This document shows positions 1 through 8,221 of a stretch of 54,857 bases of DNA, piece by piece. Every line of letters begins with the position of its first letter. The stretch's first letter is position 1. A program made the translations under genes and the position numbers. Under the pieces are notes generated by a model, which was not told the DNA's origin, ran no database searches, and saw nothing but the letters and a program-made list of their open reading frames with translations. The DNA comes from Candidatus Burkholderia verschuerenii (GTDB lineage Bacteria > Pseudomonadota > Gammaproteobacteria > Burkholderiales > Burkholderiaceae), in the NCBI RefSeq assembly GCF_001189365.1, contig NZ_LFJJ01000012.1, positions 1 through 54,857 on the forward strand, read 5' to 3'.

Positions 1-313
1 GCCATGGCGTAAGCCCTCCCGAGGGCAGGTTGACGAACTGGACATTCATCAACTTACACCACGGCCACCCCTGCCTCTGCGCTCCTGCCGCCTCAGCGTT
101 TTTGCACATCATTCTGCACACTACCGCGAACACTCGCTATCGCTGTGCCAAGTCTAAGGTTCTGTGCCGGGGCCGCTCAAGAAGGTGCTTAGGATCGGCC
201 AAGCGGCTTTCTTTGGTTAATTTCTTTGCCGCCGCAAAGAAAGTGACCCCCCGCCGGGGAGGCGGCTACTGAAAAAAACGCCCCAAAAACCTCAACCGAA
301 GCCACGACCACCA
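1..313. other. Gene-free left edge with an inverted repeat
   Basis: I see no convincing gene here. One reading frame is open over the first 270 bases, but its product is rich in Cys, His and Arg and resembles nothing I know. At 221-242 there is a short palindrome, TTTCTTTGC and GCAAAGAAA around a four-base CGCC loop, followed by a C-rich and G-rich stretch. I recall similar sequences (TTTCTTTGC...GCAAAGAAAG) as a dispersed intergenic repeat in Burkholderia-group genomes. The first 45 bases contain a second small palindrome (CCCTCCCGAGGG). This edge may be repeat-derived and may mark an assembly break. Confidence 0.5.
221..242. repeat. Short palindromic repeat, nine-base arms
   Basis: TTTCTTTGC at 221-229 is the exact reverse complement of GCAAAGAAA at 234-242, with CGCC as the loop. 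It lies about 70 bp beyond the stop codon of the MATE gene at 314-1699, which is on the minus strand. The downstream run is not clearly T-rich on either strand, so a dispersed intergenic repeat is more likely than a plain terminator. Confidence 0.5.
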
Positions 314-1699
314 TCAACCACAAAACCTACGACTGATCCGATGAAACCGTAAAGTCATCAACACAGCCACACTGGCAAGCCCGGCCGCCAACCCCCACCA
401 AAGCCCCTTAGCGCCAAGCTCGAAATGAAAGGCGAGCACATACCCGGTAGGAAACCCCACGCCCCAATACCCAAAAGCCGCAGCCAGCATCGGCACCCGC
501 GTGTCTTTCAAACCCCGCAGACAACCGGACCCAACAGTCTGCATCCCATCGACGATCTGAAACACGGCCGCCACCCCGAGCAGCGAAGCCGCCAACGACA
601 CCGTATGCGCATTCGCCGGATCATCGAGATGAAGATAAAGCCCGACGATCGCATGCGGCGCCACGATCAACACGAGCCCCGAGCACATCATGAAGCCGAC
701 CCCGAGCGCCAGCGCGACGAATCCCGCATGCCGCGCGGCGAGCGGCACGCCCGCTCCGATCCAGTAGCCCACGCGCACGTTCGCCGCCTGTCCGATGGCA
801 AGCGGCACCATGAACGCCACCGACGCCACGTTCAGCGCGATCTGATGCGCGGCCAGCGGCGCTTCGCCGAGCAGCCCGACCATCATGCCGGTGGCAAGAA
901 AGAGCGTCGATTCGACGCCGTACGTGATCGCGACTGGCCAGCCGATGCCGAACATTTCGCCCATCAACGGCCAATGCGGCCACGCGCGCACGACGAAATG
1001 CCGGTAACGCGGCCGCAGATGCAGGAACGCGACCAGCGCCAGCGCCCTCAGCCAGACCGTGATGCACGTCGCCATCGCCGAGCCGAGGAAGCCTTCGCGC
1101 GGCAAGCCGTATGCGCCGTGAATCAGCCCGTAATTGAGAAAGCCGTTGACGAATACGCCGCCGATCGACACCCACAACAGCCGCCGCGCCGCGCCGATCG
1201 CGGGCAGAAACGCGCGCATCATGCCGACGTCGATCAGGCTGCCCGGTGTGCCCCAGCGCAGCACCGCGCAATACTCGCCGACGTTCTTCGCCAGCAAGGC
1301 GGGTTCGTGGAAAGCGAGCAGGATCGCTTCGGCATAGGAGAGCAGCGCGAACGCCGGCACCGCCAGCAGCAGCGACAGCACGAAACCCGTCCAGTAGATG
1401 CTCGGCACGCGCTCGTCCGCATTCGAGCCGCGCGCATGCGCGACCGATACGCTCACCGACGTCAGCACGCCCTGCAACAAGGTGACGACCACGAAGAACA
1501 GGTTCGTGCCCAGCCCGCCCGCGGCCAGCGCATCGGGGCCGAGCGAGCCGAGCAGGATGGTGTCGGTGACGCCCATCGCCATTTGCGATAGCTGCGCGAT
1601 GGCGAGCGGCGCGGCGAGTCGCGCGGTATCGACGGCGTGGCGGGACAGAGTCGGCGGTGGCTGATGCGCGCGTCCGGCGCGCTCGTAGGGCGGTTGCAT
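314..1699 (-). CDS. MATE-family multidrug efflux transporter
   Basis: This 461-residue inner-membrane protein of about 12 hydrophobic segments belongs to the MATE (NorM/DinF-type) superfamily, which exports cationic drugs and metabolites using a Na+ or H+ gradient. After a polar N-terminus of about 25 residues comes a typical first helix region (LAAPLAIAQLSQMAMGVTDT), in which MGVTDTILLG matches the family's opening motif. The second half repeats the pattern, with LAAHQIALNVASVAFMVPLAIGQAANVRVG resembling the conserved 'AAHQ...P.gig.A..vrVG' block of helices 7-8. Length is normal (450-470 residues) and the frame is intact. It stands alone; the next gene upstream on the same strand is 130 bp away. 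The substrate cannot be told from sequence. A start a few codons downstream is possible. Confidence 0.9.
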   Translation of the reverse strand: MQPPYERAGRAHQPPPTLSRHAVDTARLAAPLAIAQLSQMAMGVTDTILLGSLGPDALAAGGLGTNLFFVVVTLLQGVLTSVSVSVAHARGSNADERVPSIYWTGFVLSLLLAVPAFALLSYAEAILLAFHEPALLAKNVGEYCAVLRWGTPGSLIDVGMMRAFLPAIGAARRLLWVSIGGVFVNGFLNYGLIHGAYGLPREGFLGSAMATCITVWLRALALVAFLHLRPRYRHFVVRAWPHWPLMGEMFGIGWPVAITYGVESTLFLATGMMVGLLGEAPLAAHQIALNVASVAFMVPLAIGQAANVRVGYWIGAGVPLAARHAGFVALALGVGFMMCSGLVLIVAPHAIVGLYLHLDDPANAHTVSLAASLLGVAAVFQIVDGMQTVGSGCLRGLKDTRVPMLAAAFGYWGVGFPTGYVLAFHFELGAKGLWWGLAAGLASVAVLMTLRFHRISRRFCG

Positions 1700-1830
1700 G
1701 CTTGAACTTCGATGGATGGAACCGGCGTCGACGCGAGCGATCGCACGACGATACAGCGCCGGTCCCGCGCTGAAAAACGAAAGACGACTAGCTTATTGCC
1801 TGGCGCACGTCGTGTCGATGACGGCCGCGC

Positions 1831-2052
1831 TCACTCCGGCGCGCGCACGCGGATCGTCTGGCCGTCGAGTTCGACTTTCTGGCCGGCGCGGATCTTCGCG
1901 GTCTTGCGCGACTCCACTTTTCCGTCGACGCGCACATCGCCCATCGCGACGCGCGCTTTCGCGGAGCCGCCGCTGTCGGCGAGTCCCATCAGCTTGAGCA
2001 GGTTGTGCAGTTCGATGTAGTCGCCCGTGAGGGTGAATTGAAGTGGCGGCAT
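1831..2052 (-). CDS. S4-domain RNA-binding protein (YbcJ-like)
   Basis: A small protein of 73 residues that is essentially one S4 RNA-binding fold. The visible pattern is 'IELHNLLKLMGLADSGGSAKARVAMGDVRVDGKVESRKTAKI' (shown as the family pattern: a leading helix, then G-x-VxVNGxxExRKxxKxRxGD-like core), ending in a hydrophobic 'VELDGQTIRV'. Stand-alone S4 proteins of the YbcJ/RlbA type bind structured RNA, but their cellular role is poorly defined. I chose the ATG at 2052 because the S4 homology begins directly after it (MPPLQFTLTGDYIEL). An upstream ATG at 2115 would add 21 residues without family character. No operon partner is evident. Confidence 0.82.
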   Translation of the reverse strand: MPPLQFTLTGDYIELHNLLKLMGLADSGGSAKARVAMGDVRVDGKVESRKTAKIRAGQKVELDGQTIRVRAPE

Positions 2053-2354
2053 GGCGGGCGGTGCGTGGAGAAAGACGGCAATGATAAGCGAGCGAACCTC
2101 ACCGGTCGCGGGCACGCCCCCTGCTGGTGCAAACGCGAACGGTCGTATCAGTCGGAAGCGGTTCGAAACCGGAAGTCACAGAATTGTAGCCATCTGAAAC
2201 CACGGGTAACAATGACTGATTTTCGAGAACTCGTCGGATTTTCGGCCGGTCAGACCGTTTGATCGATGCAGCTTCGGTCATTTTCATCCAATCGACAATC
2301 GACAAAGCCGTGCGGCGCTTCGCCCGCCGGTGCAACTAAAGAGAGGACTCGCTC
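2053..2354. other. Divergent intergenic region, S4 gene and small exported protein
   Basis: About 300 bp between two divergent genes. I see no RNA gene or clear hairpin. It presumably carries the promoters for both genes; no strong -35/-10 pair stands out. A purine-rich ribosome-binding site (GAGAGGA) precedes the ATG at 2355. Confidence 0.4.
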
Positions 2355-2764
2355 ATGACTCAAGCTCGACTTCTGATGATCGGCGCCGCCATTGCCACGC
2401 TGAGCGCCACGGGCGCGTACGCGCAGACCGCCGCGCAGCCGACCCAAATGCAGATGCAGGCGCCCGATGCGTCGACCGGAGGCGCGCCCGGCGTCACGCC
2501 GCAGCAGCAACGCATGGTCGCGCCCGCGCCGACCGATCCGCTGGTCCAGAAGCGCAACGCCACCGCGCAGGCGAACGCCGAATACAGCGGTCGAAGAAGG
2601 CATCGAAGGCCAAACTGAAGGCCTCGAAGCAGCAGGCGAGCGCGCAATACAAGGAAGAGGTGAAGAACGCGAAGATCAATCGCAAGGCCGACAAGGACGC
2701 CGCCAAGGCCGAGTTGAACGCCACCGCGCCGGCCGCGCCGAAAGACACCGGCCTGCAGCACTAA
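2355..2764 (+). pseudogene. Small exported Lys/Ala-rich protein, frameshifted
   Basis: The frame starting at 2355 encodes a signal peptide (MTQARLLMIGAAIATLSATG, cleavage likely after AYA) and a Gln/Pro/Ala-rich segment as far as 'ANAEYS'. It then runs into an unrelated Arg-rich tail ending at 2618. The adjacent frame continues with 'SKKASKAKLKASKQQ...' and ends naturally at 2764 with 'KDTGLQH'. The join is near 2587-2590, where TACAGCGGTCG looks like TACAGCGCGTCG with one base lost. Corrected, the protein would be about 136 residues, periplasmic, with a coiled or disordered Lys/Ala tail much like the neighbour at 2789. I do not recognise a function. A sequencing error is an alternative to a real mutation. 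Confidence 0.65.
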
Positions 2765-2788
2765 GCCATCGATCGAGGAGGACACATC

Positions 2789-3046
2789 ATGAAGCGTCAA
2801 ACCAACGTATTGCTGGCCGCGCTGATCGCGGGCGCGCTGACGAGCGTGAGCGCGGCATCGTTCGCGCAGACGGCGGCGAGCGGGCCGACCACGGCGGATC
2901 AGAAGGCATCGAAGGAGCAGACCAAGGCCGATAAGAAGGCCGCCGTCGCTCAGGCGAAGGCCGACAAGAAGAAGACCGAAGCGCAGTCGGAGGCGAACGA
3001 AGCCACCGCCGACGCCAAGGTCAAGAACGCGAAGAAGGCGGAATAA
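2789..3046 (+). CDS. Small exported Lys/Ala-rich protein
   Basis: An 85-residue protein with a clear signal peptide (MKRQTNVLLAALIAGALTSV...AASFAQ, likely cleaved after SFA), followed by a tail dominated by Ala, Lys, Glu and Asp (KASKEQTKADKKAAVAQAKADKKK and on, a charged helix or disordered segment). It has no cysteines and no recognisable domain. A strong ribosome-binding site (GAGGAGGA) lies about 10 bases before the ATG. It follows the related frameshifted gene by 24 bp, so the two form a tandem, probably co-transcribed pair of paralogues, closed by a strong terminator at 3066. Proteins of this kind are common but uncharacterised in Burkholderia. A periplasmic stress or nucleoid-like role would be guesswork. 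Confidence 0.75.
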   Translation: MKRQTNVLLAALIAGALTSVSAASFAQTAASGPTTADQKASKEQTKADKKAAVAQAKADKKKTEAQSEANEATADAKVKNAKKAE

Positions 3047-3065
3047 CGCGCTTTGGTTCGCGTGG

Positions 3066-3103
3066 AAAAGCCCGGCCGGCGCATTGCCCGGCCGGGCTTT
3101 TTT
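3066..3103 (+). terminator. Rho-independent terminator after the small exported pair
   Basis: AAAAGCCCGGCCGG pairs with CCGGCCGGGCTTTT across a short loop, followed by further T residues. A very GC-rich stem with a T-run directly after it is a textbook intrinsic terminator. It separates the small exported genes from the helicase. Confidence 0.93.
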
Positions 3104-3158
3104 CTGCGCGCGATTTAGGGCCAAAAGCGTTGTCCCGCCAAGCACTTGCACGCAAAGC

Positions 3159-3174
3159 TTGTATGGATATACAG
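3159..3174 (+). promoter_or_regulatory. Candidate LexA (SOS) box before the helicase gene
   Basis: TTGTATGGATATACAG fits the gamma/betaproteobacterial LexA consensus CTGT-N8-ACAG at seven of eight fixed positions, with an AT-rich centre. It lies 35 bp before the GTG proposed as the helicase start. UvrD-type helicases are frequent LexA targets, so the match is plausible. This is a single-site reading without a genome-wide background check. Confidence 0.55.
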
Positions 3175-3208
3175 TGTGCGTCACTTCATCCCGCCGCCAT
3201 TCGTCCTC

Positions 3209-5320
3209 GTGCTCACGCTTCCCGATACCGCCGCCGATTCCTCCTCGACTTCCGATCCGGCCGCAGCCGCCTATCTGGCGAAGCTCAACGAGGCGCAGCG
3301 TCGCGCGGTCGAATTCGGCGTCGACGAACCCGGTCGATGCGGCGGCCCGCTGCTCGTGATCGCGGGCGCGGGATCGGGCAAGACCAATACGCTCGCGCAT
3401 CTGCTGGTGAAGGGCGCGGATCCGCATCGCATTTTGCTGCTGACGTTTTCGCGGCGCGCGGCGCTCGAGATGACGCGACGCGTGACGCGCATCGCCACGC
3501 AGGCGCTCGGGTCCAAAAGCGCCATCGCGCAGGGGCTGACGTGGTCGGGCACGTTTCATGGCGTCGGCGCGCGGCTATTGCGCGATTACGCCGATCTCGT
3601 CGGGCTCGCGCCGTCGTTCACCATCAACGATCGCGAAGATTCCGCCGATCTGATGAATCTCGTGCGGCATGAGCTCGGACTGTCGTCGAAGGAGAAGCGC
3701 TTTCCCGCCAAATCGACCTGCTTCGCGATCTACTCGCGCGTCGTCAACACGGGCGCGTCGTTCGCGCTGGTGCTCGATCAGTCGTTTCCGTGGTGCCGCG
3801 AGTGGGAAGCCGATCTCAAGCGTCTGTTCGCCGCGTATGTCGCCGCCAAGCAGGCGCAAAACGTCCTCGATTACGACGATCTGCTGCTTTACTGGTCGCA
3901 TCTCGCGGCCGAACCGACGATCGCCGCCGATCTGTCGGGCCGCTTCGATCACGTTCTGGTCGACGAATATCAGGACACCAACCGCCTGCAATCCACCATC
4001 CTGCTCGCGATGAAACCGGACGGCCGCGGCCTCACGGTCGTCGGCGACGATGCTCAGTCGATCTACTCGTTTCGCGGCGCGACGGTGCGCAATATTCTCG
4101 ATTTTCCGCAGCACTTCGATCCGCCCGCCGCGACCGTCACGCTCGATCGCAACTATCGTTCGACGCAGCCGATTCTCGAAGCATCGAACGCGGTGATCGA
4201 TCTCGCGTCCGAGCGCTATACGAAGAACCTGTGGACGGACAAGGCATCGGCGCAGAAGCCGCGCGTCGTGACCGTCGCCGATGAGGCCGATCAGGCGCGT
4301 TACGTCGTCGAAAAAGTGCTCGAAGCGCGCGAAGGCGGCATGAAACTCAAGTCGCAGGCCGTGCTGTTTCGCGCGGCGTATCACAGCGCGACGCTCGAAA
4401 TCGAACTGACGCGGCGGAACATTCCGTTCGTGAAGTTCGGCGGGCTGAAGTTTCTCGATTCCGTTCACGTCAAGGACGTGCTCGCGGTGTTGCGCTGGGC
4501 GGAGAATCCGCGCGATCGCGTGGCGGGGTTTCGCGTCGCGCAACTGCTGCCGGGCATCGGGCCGGCGATCGCGGGGCGTCTGCTCGATAGCGTCGCGCAG
4601 ACCGATGCGCCGAACGCCATCGCGCATTTTCAGGCGCCCGCGCGTGCGAGCGAAGACTGGCCGCGCTTCGTCGGCCTGATGGCGAAACTATGCGGACGCG
4701 AATCGGGCTGGCCCGCCGAATTCGAGATGATCCGCCGCTGGTACGAGCCGCATCTGGAGCGCAATCACGAAGACGCGGCCATTCGTATCGGCGATGTATT
4801 GCAGATGGAAAGCATCGCGGCGACGTATCCGACGCGCGAGCGCTTTCTCACCGAACTCACGCTCGATCCGCCCGACGCCACCAGCGACGAATCCGGCGTG
4901 CCGATGCTCGACGAAGACTATCTGATCCTCTCGACCATCCATTCGGCGAAAGGGCAGGAGTGGCGCAATGTGTTCGTGCTGAACGGCGTCGACGGCTGCA
5001 TTCCGTCCGATCTCGGCACGGGCAGCGACGAGGAAATCGACGAGGAACGCCGTCTCCTGTACGTGGCGATGACGCGCGCGAAAGAGGATCTGCATATCGT
5101 CACGCCGCAGCGCTTCTACGTGCACAACCAGACGCACTTGGGCGACCGTCACGTCTGGGCGCAACGCACGCGCTTCATCCCGCAGCAGTTGATGCAGAAG
5201 TTCGAGGCGGCCGCGTGGCCGCCGGTGATCGCGCCGGCCGCGCCGACGGTGGCCGGTCTGGCGGCTGCCGCGAAAGCGAAGATCGATATCGCGGCGCGCC
5301 TCAAAAGGATGTGGGACTGA
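3209..5320 (+). CDS. UvrD/Rep-family superfamily 1 ATP-dependent DNA helicase
   Basis: A protein of about 703 residues with the full set of SF1A helicase motifs in order: Q-motif region LNEAQRRAVEF, Walker A GAGSGKTNTL, motif Ia LLLTFSRRAALEM, motif II DHVLVDEYQDTN, motif III VVGDDAQSIYSFRGA, motif IV LDRNYRSTQPI, motif V LILSTIHSAKGQEW and motif VI RRLLYVAMTRAKEDL. It should be a 3'-5' ssDNA translocase active in repair or replication restart. It is not UvrD or Rep themselves in length or tail, so I give no symbol. The open frame extends to a TTG at 3146, but that would run through the LexA-like box. I prefer the GTG at 3209; a GTG at 3176 is also possible. It ends one base before the convergent gene's stop. 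Confidence 0.9.
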   Translation: MLTLPDTAADSSSTSDPAAAAYLAKLNEAQRRAVEFGVDEPGRCGGPLLVIAGAGSGKTNTLAHLLVKGADPHRILLLTFSRRAALEMTRRVTRIATQALGSKSAIAQGLTWSGTFHGVGARLLRDYADLVGLAPSFTINDREDSADLMNLVRHELGLSSKEKRFPAKSTCFAIYSRVVNTGASFALVLDQSFPWCREWEADLKRLFAAYVAAKQAQNVLDYDDLLLYWSHLAAEPTIAADLSGRFDHVLVDEYQDTNRLQSTILLAMKPDGRGLTVVGDDAQSIYSFRGATVRNILDFPQHFDPPAATVTLDRNYRSTQPILEASNAVIDLASERYTKNLWTDKASAQKPRVVTVADEADQARYVVEKVLEAREGGMKLKSQAVLFRAAYHSATLEIELTRRNIPFVKFGGLKFLDSVHVKDVLAVLRWAENPRDRVAGFRVAQLLPGIGPAIAGRLLDSVAQTDAPNAIAHFQAPARASEDWPRFVGLMAKLCGRESGWPAEFEMIRRWYEPHLERNHEDAAIRIGDVLQMESIAATYPTRERFLTELTLDPPDATSDESGVPMLDEDYLILSTIHSAKGQEWRNVFVLNGVDGCIPSDLGTGSDEEIDEERRLLYVAMTRAKEDLHIVTPQRFYVHNQTHLGDRHVWAQRTRFIPQQLMQKFEAAAWPPVIAPAAPTVAGLAAAAKAKIDIAARLKRMWD

Positions 5321-6079
5321 TCAGCGCTGCGTGCGGGCGCGCATCCGTGGCGGCGGCGCGAAGATCGCGCGCAGCCACGATGCGAAGCGCGTGAAGCCGT
5401 CGTACGGTTCGTCGACGAACAGTTCGGGCCGCAGCGAGCGCATGTATTCGAGCACTTGCTGCGCTTCTTGCTTCTGGATCGAACCGAAATAGATGCCCAG
5501 ACGCAGCAGACAACGCAACTCGCCGAGCTTCTCGCGCGCATTCGAACCGACGCTGTTTTCCACGGCGATCTTCGTTTCGTACACGCGCTGACGCAGCGAA
5601 TCGGCGAGACGCCAGGCCGGCGTCTGCATGCGCGTTTCGACGTCGCGAATATCTTCGGTGGCGGATTTGATCTGCGTGGCGAGCGCTTCGATCTGCGAGG
5701 CATCGCCCTTGGCTTCGGTGACGATGGCCGTCGCCAGTTCGCGCGACGCGGTGATCAGATCCTCGGCGGTCCAGTCCGGCCGGATCGCGAACGCGAAGCC
5801 GTGTTCGGCGGCCTGGCGAATCAGGATTTCGACGACTTCGGGGAATTCCTTGTCGAGCGCGCGCTTGGCCCACGCGTACTGGCCGTGCGTGAGCATGCGC
5901 TGCACCGCCTGCTCGGTGAGCGGTGTCGGATTGTCCAGCAATTTCGCGCGAAGAAAATCTTCGAACGAGGGCGTGACGAAATGCGGGTCGAGCTTGAGCG
6001 ACAGACGCAGAAACGTCTCGAAGTCTCGCTGCAACGACGCGACGGTCTCTTCGCGTAACGAAAGGGTGATTTGACGCAT
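5321..6079 (-). CDS. Conserved protein of unknown function, 252 residues
   Basis: I do not recognise a family with confidence. The product is soluble, largely helical and Glu/Arg/Leu-rich, with no signal peptide or membrane segment. It opens with MRQITLSLREETVASLQRDF, and the centre (about residues 95-160: SRELATAIVTEAKGDASQIE onward) has a heptad-like pattern that may be a coiled coil. The C-terminus is basic (PPPRMRARTQR). The ATG at 6079 was chosen because the upstream extension of the same frame is Arg-rich and lacks any family look. Its stop codon abuts the helicase stop on the other strand with no spacer, so the two genes converge completely. Codon use is like its neighbours. Confidence 0.75.
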   Translation of the reverse strand: MRQITLSLREETVASLQRDFETFLRLSLKLDPHFVTPSFEDFLRAKLLDNPTPLTEQAVQRMLTHGQYAWAKRALDKEFPEVVEILIRQAAEHGFAFAIRPDWTAEDLITASRELATAIVTEAKGDASQIEALATQIKSATEDIRDVETRMQTPAWRLADSLRQRVYETKIAVENSVGSNAREKLGELRCLLRLGIYFGSIQKQEAQQVLEYMRSLRPELFVDEPYDGFTRFASWLRAIFAPPPRMRARTQR

Positions 6080-6237
6080 GTTGGTTCCCGGTTCCGCAGC
6101 CGTTTTTCGGTCGCGGCAAAGCTTTCGGCGCCGCTCTCTAGGCGGAGTCCGTTCGTTACAGATATCGGCGATCTGGACGAGAACTTGAGAGCGCGATGCG
6201 TGCTGCCTGAAAGCAGGCTGTTTGCGTCGAATCAGGG

Positions 6238-6573
6238 TCAGCGCAACACCGCGAATTGCCACGCGAAAAACACAGCCAGCGACACCGCGATGGTCAGCAG
6301 CGGACGCTTCGTCAGCACGCACACGGCGATGGCGACGAGCGCCGCGACCAGCTGCGGATTGCGCCACGTGAGCTCGGCGGTTTCGCCGTGCGGCGATACC
6401 GTCATCGGCACGATGATGGCGGTCAGCACCGTCACCGGGACGAAGCTCAGCGCCGTGCGCCCGATCGGCGGAAAGGGCAGCCGTTCGCCGAGCACGAACA
6501 CCGCCGCGCGAATCAGATACGTGATCAGCGCCATGCCGAGGATCAGCAGCACGTAGTTCGATGTCGCGTTCAT
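6238..6573 (-). CDS. azlD: AzlD-family branched-chain amino acid exporter, small subunit
   Basis: A 111-residue hydrophobic protein with about four membrane helices: residues 5-27 (NYVLLILGMALITYLIRAAV), 40-60 (ALSFVPVTVLTAIIVPMTV), 73-90 and 92-108. The pattern 'GMALITYLIRAAVFVLGERL' and 'LSFVPVTVLTAIIVP' is typical of AzlD/YgaH, the small partner of AzlC/YgaZ in exporting branched-chain amino acids or analogues. Its ATG overlaps the stop of azlC (ATGA), so the pair is translationally coupled. Substrate is inferred from the family only. Confidence 0.88.
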   Translation of the reverse strand: MNATSNYVLLILGMALITYLIRAAVFVLGERLPFPPIGRTALSFVPVTVLTAIIVPMTVSPHGETAELTWRNPQLVAALVAIAVCVLTKRPLLTIAVSLAVFFAWQFAVLR

Positions 6574-7265
6574 TGCGTGCGCTCCTTGGCGTTGCGTGCA
6601 TTGCGTGCGTTCCGTGCGCGTGGGCGGCTTTCCATCATCGTCACGATCATCCCGACGGCGACGCCGACCAGCACCGCCGCCAGCAAGCCGAGCTTGTACG
6701 GCCATCCCTGCCACGCGAACGACAGCACGCCCGCCGCCAGCGATGCCGCCACGAACCGCACCGCCACCAGCTGAGGCACGATGATCGCGATAAACGTCGC
6801 GACCATCGCGAAGTCGAGTCCGAGCGACTTGAGGCCGGGAAACGCCGCGCCGAACAGCAGACCCAGCAGCGTCCACGCTTGCCAGTTGAGATACATCGAC
6901 AGACCCGAGCCGAAGAAGTAATGTGGCCCGACCGTGCCCGCCGGATATTTCCGGTAATGCGCGTAGGCGACCGCAAACACTTCGTCGGTGAGCAGGCCGG
7001 ACAGCGCCCAGCGCCAGCGCGTGGGCAGATGCGCGACGTAGGGCGCGAGCGTCGCCGAATACAGGATGTGCCGCAGATTGACGACGAAGGTCGTCGTCCA
7101 GATCACGGCGAAGCTGGCGTGCCCCGCGATCAGCCCGACCGCGATAAATTGCGCCGAGCCCGCGAACACAGCGAGCGACATGAGCTGACCGTGCCACAGC
7201 GTGAGCGGACTGGCCGTGACGAGCGTGCCGAAGATGACGCCGAAGGGCGCGGCGCCGACCATCAT
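6570..7265 (-). CDS. azlC: AzlC-family branched-chain amino acid exporter, large subunit
   Basis: About 231 residues with several hydrophobic helices. The opening MMVGAAPFGVIFGTLVTASP and the block 'AGSAQFIAVGLI...VIWTTTFVVNLRHILYSATLAPY' are the AzlC/YgaZ signature. With AzlD it forms an inner-membrane exporter. The frame can be read upstream through 'FAAGARDTIP', which is what full-length relatives carry before 'MMVGAAPFG', but no ATG, GTG or TTG occurs before an in-frame TAA. The gene may therefore start at this ATG in shortened form, or have lost its true start to a small indel or an unusual ATT start. It lies about 85 bp after the araC-type gene on the same strand. Confidence 0.85.
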   Translation of the reverse strand: MMVGAAPFGVIFGTLVTASPLTLWHGQLMSLAVFAGSAQFIAVGLIAGHASFAVIWTTTFVVNLRHILYSATLAPYVAHLPTRWRWALSGLLTDEVFAVAYAHYRKYPAGTVGPHYFFGSGLSMYLNWQAWTLLGLLFGAAFPGLKSLGLDFAMVATFIAIIVPQLVAVRFVAASLAAGVLSFAWQGWPYKLGLLAAVLVGVAVGMIVTMMESRPRARNARNARNAKERTQ

Positions 7266-7349
7266 CGGAATGGTGTCGCGGGCGCCTGCGGCGAATTTCG
7301 GAGGATACGGCGGGCGTATTGTGTCGCGCTTGTACGTTCTTGCGCTGCT

Positions 7350-8168
7350 TTAGCGCCAGCGTCCCGGCGGCACGCCGAACGCGCGTTTGAAATGCCGCGT
7401 GAAGTGACTTTGATCGGTGAAGCCGCTGGCCGCCGCGACTTCTGTGACGGACGCGCCCGCGCGCAAGGCCGGCAACGCCTTGACGATCCGCAACTGATTG
7501 CGCCACGCATGCGGCGCGAGCCCGGTTTCGCGCGTGAAAAGCCGCGCCGCATGAAACGTCGACAGCCCGACGGTCTGGGCCAGTTCCGCTAGCGTGACGG
7601 GCGCGAGCAGATCGTCGGCGAGGCGCGATTTCATCGTTTCGATGCGCGTCGCGTCGGAGGCGAGCGTGACGATCGACGGTCGTTCCAGCGCATGGCGCGC
7701 GATCAGCGTCGTCACGGCATCGATGAGCGTGGTTTCGGCGGCGAGCGGATCGGCGTCGTTTTCGAGCGCGTTGTGCGCGATCACTAAACGCTGCGCGAGA
7801 TCGGCATCGCGGATTGCGGCTGCGGGAAACCAGGTCGATGCCGCGCGCCCGGTCATCTCGCGCGCGAGATCCTCGACGAATGCCGGCGGCAGATAGAACA
7901 CGCGATAGCGCCAACCGAAATCGACCGCCCGCGCGCCCGTATGCAGTTCGCCCGGATTGATCACCGGCACCGTGCCCGCTTCCGCGACGTGATGCCCGCC
8001 GCGATAGTCGTAGCACTCCGCGCCGGCTTCGATCACCTGCACCGTGTAGGCGTCGTGCCAGTGCGGCGTGAATTCGTGATCGTAGTATTCGGCCATGACC
8101 ATATCCGCGCCGGGCAGGAGCGGCGAGCGCCAGTAGCGTGGAGCGTTGCGGAAATGGGCGGCGTTCAT
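7350..8168 (-). CDS. AraC-family transcriptional regulator with cupin-type sensor domain
   Basis: 272 residues. The first half is an AraC_binding (cupin-like) sensor: HEFTPHWHDAYTVQVIEAGA, then 'PVINPGELHTG' typical of these beta-barrels. The C-terminal 100 residues carry two helix-turn-helix units, 'LAELAQTVGLSTFHAARLFT' and 'ASVTEVAAASGFTDQSHFTRHFK', ending in FGVPPGRWR, the usual AraC terminus. The type is common just upstream of azlCD-like exporters, and 85 bp separates it from azlC on the same strand, so a role in controlling that exporter is a fair guess. The effector is unknown. The length and start (MNAAHFRNAP) fit the family. Confidence 0.9.
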   Translation of the reverse strand: MNAAHFRNAPRYWRSPLLPGADMVMAEYYDHEFTPHWHDAYTVQVIEAGAECYDYRGGHHVAEAGTVPVINPGELHTGARAVDFGWRYRVFYLPPAFVEDLAREMTGRAASTWFPAAAIRDADLAQRLVIAHNALENDADPLAAETTLIDAVTTLIARHALERPSIVTLASDATRIETMKSRLADDLLAPVTLAELAQTVGLSTFHAARLFTRETGLAPHAWRNQLRIVKALPALRAGASVTEVAAASGFTDQSHFTRHFKRAFGVPPGRWR

Positions 8169-8221
8169 GAGGCCATCGACGGTCGATCAGCGAATCGTTC
8201 AGTCTACAACGTTGTCGCGGT

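Noticed and set aside
30-272. An 80-codon open frame at the left edge
   Set aside because: Cys/His/Arg-rich product without any family look, spanning a DNA repeat. Probably chance.
425-1591. A 388-codon open frame antisense to the MATE gene
   Set aside because: Arg/His/Gln-rich shadow of the real transporter frame, typical for GC-rich DNA.
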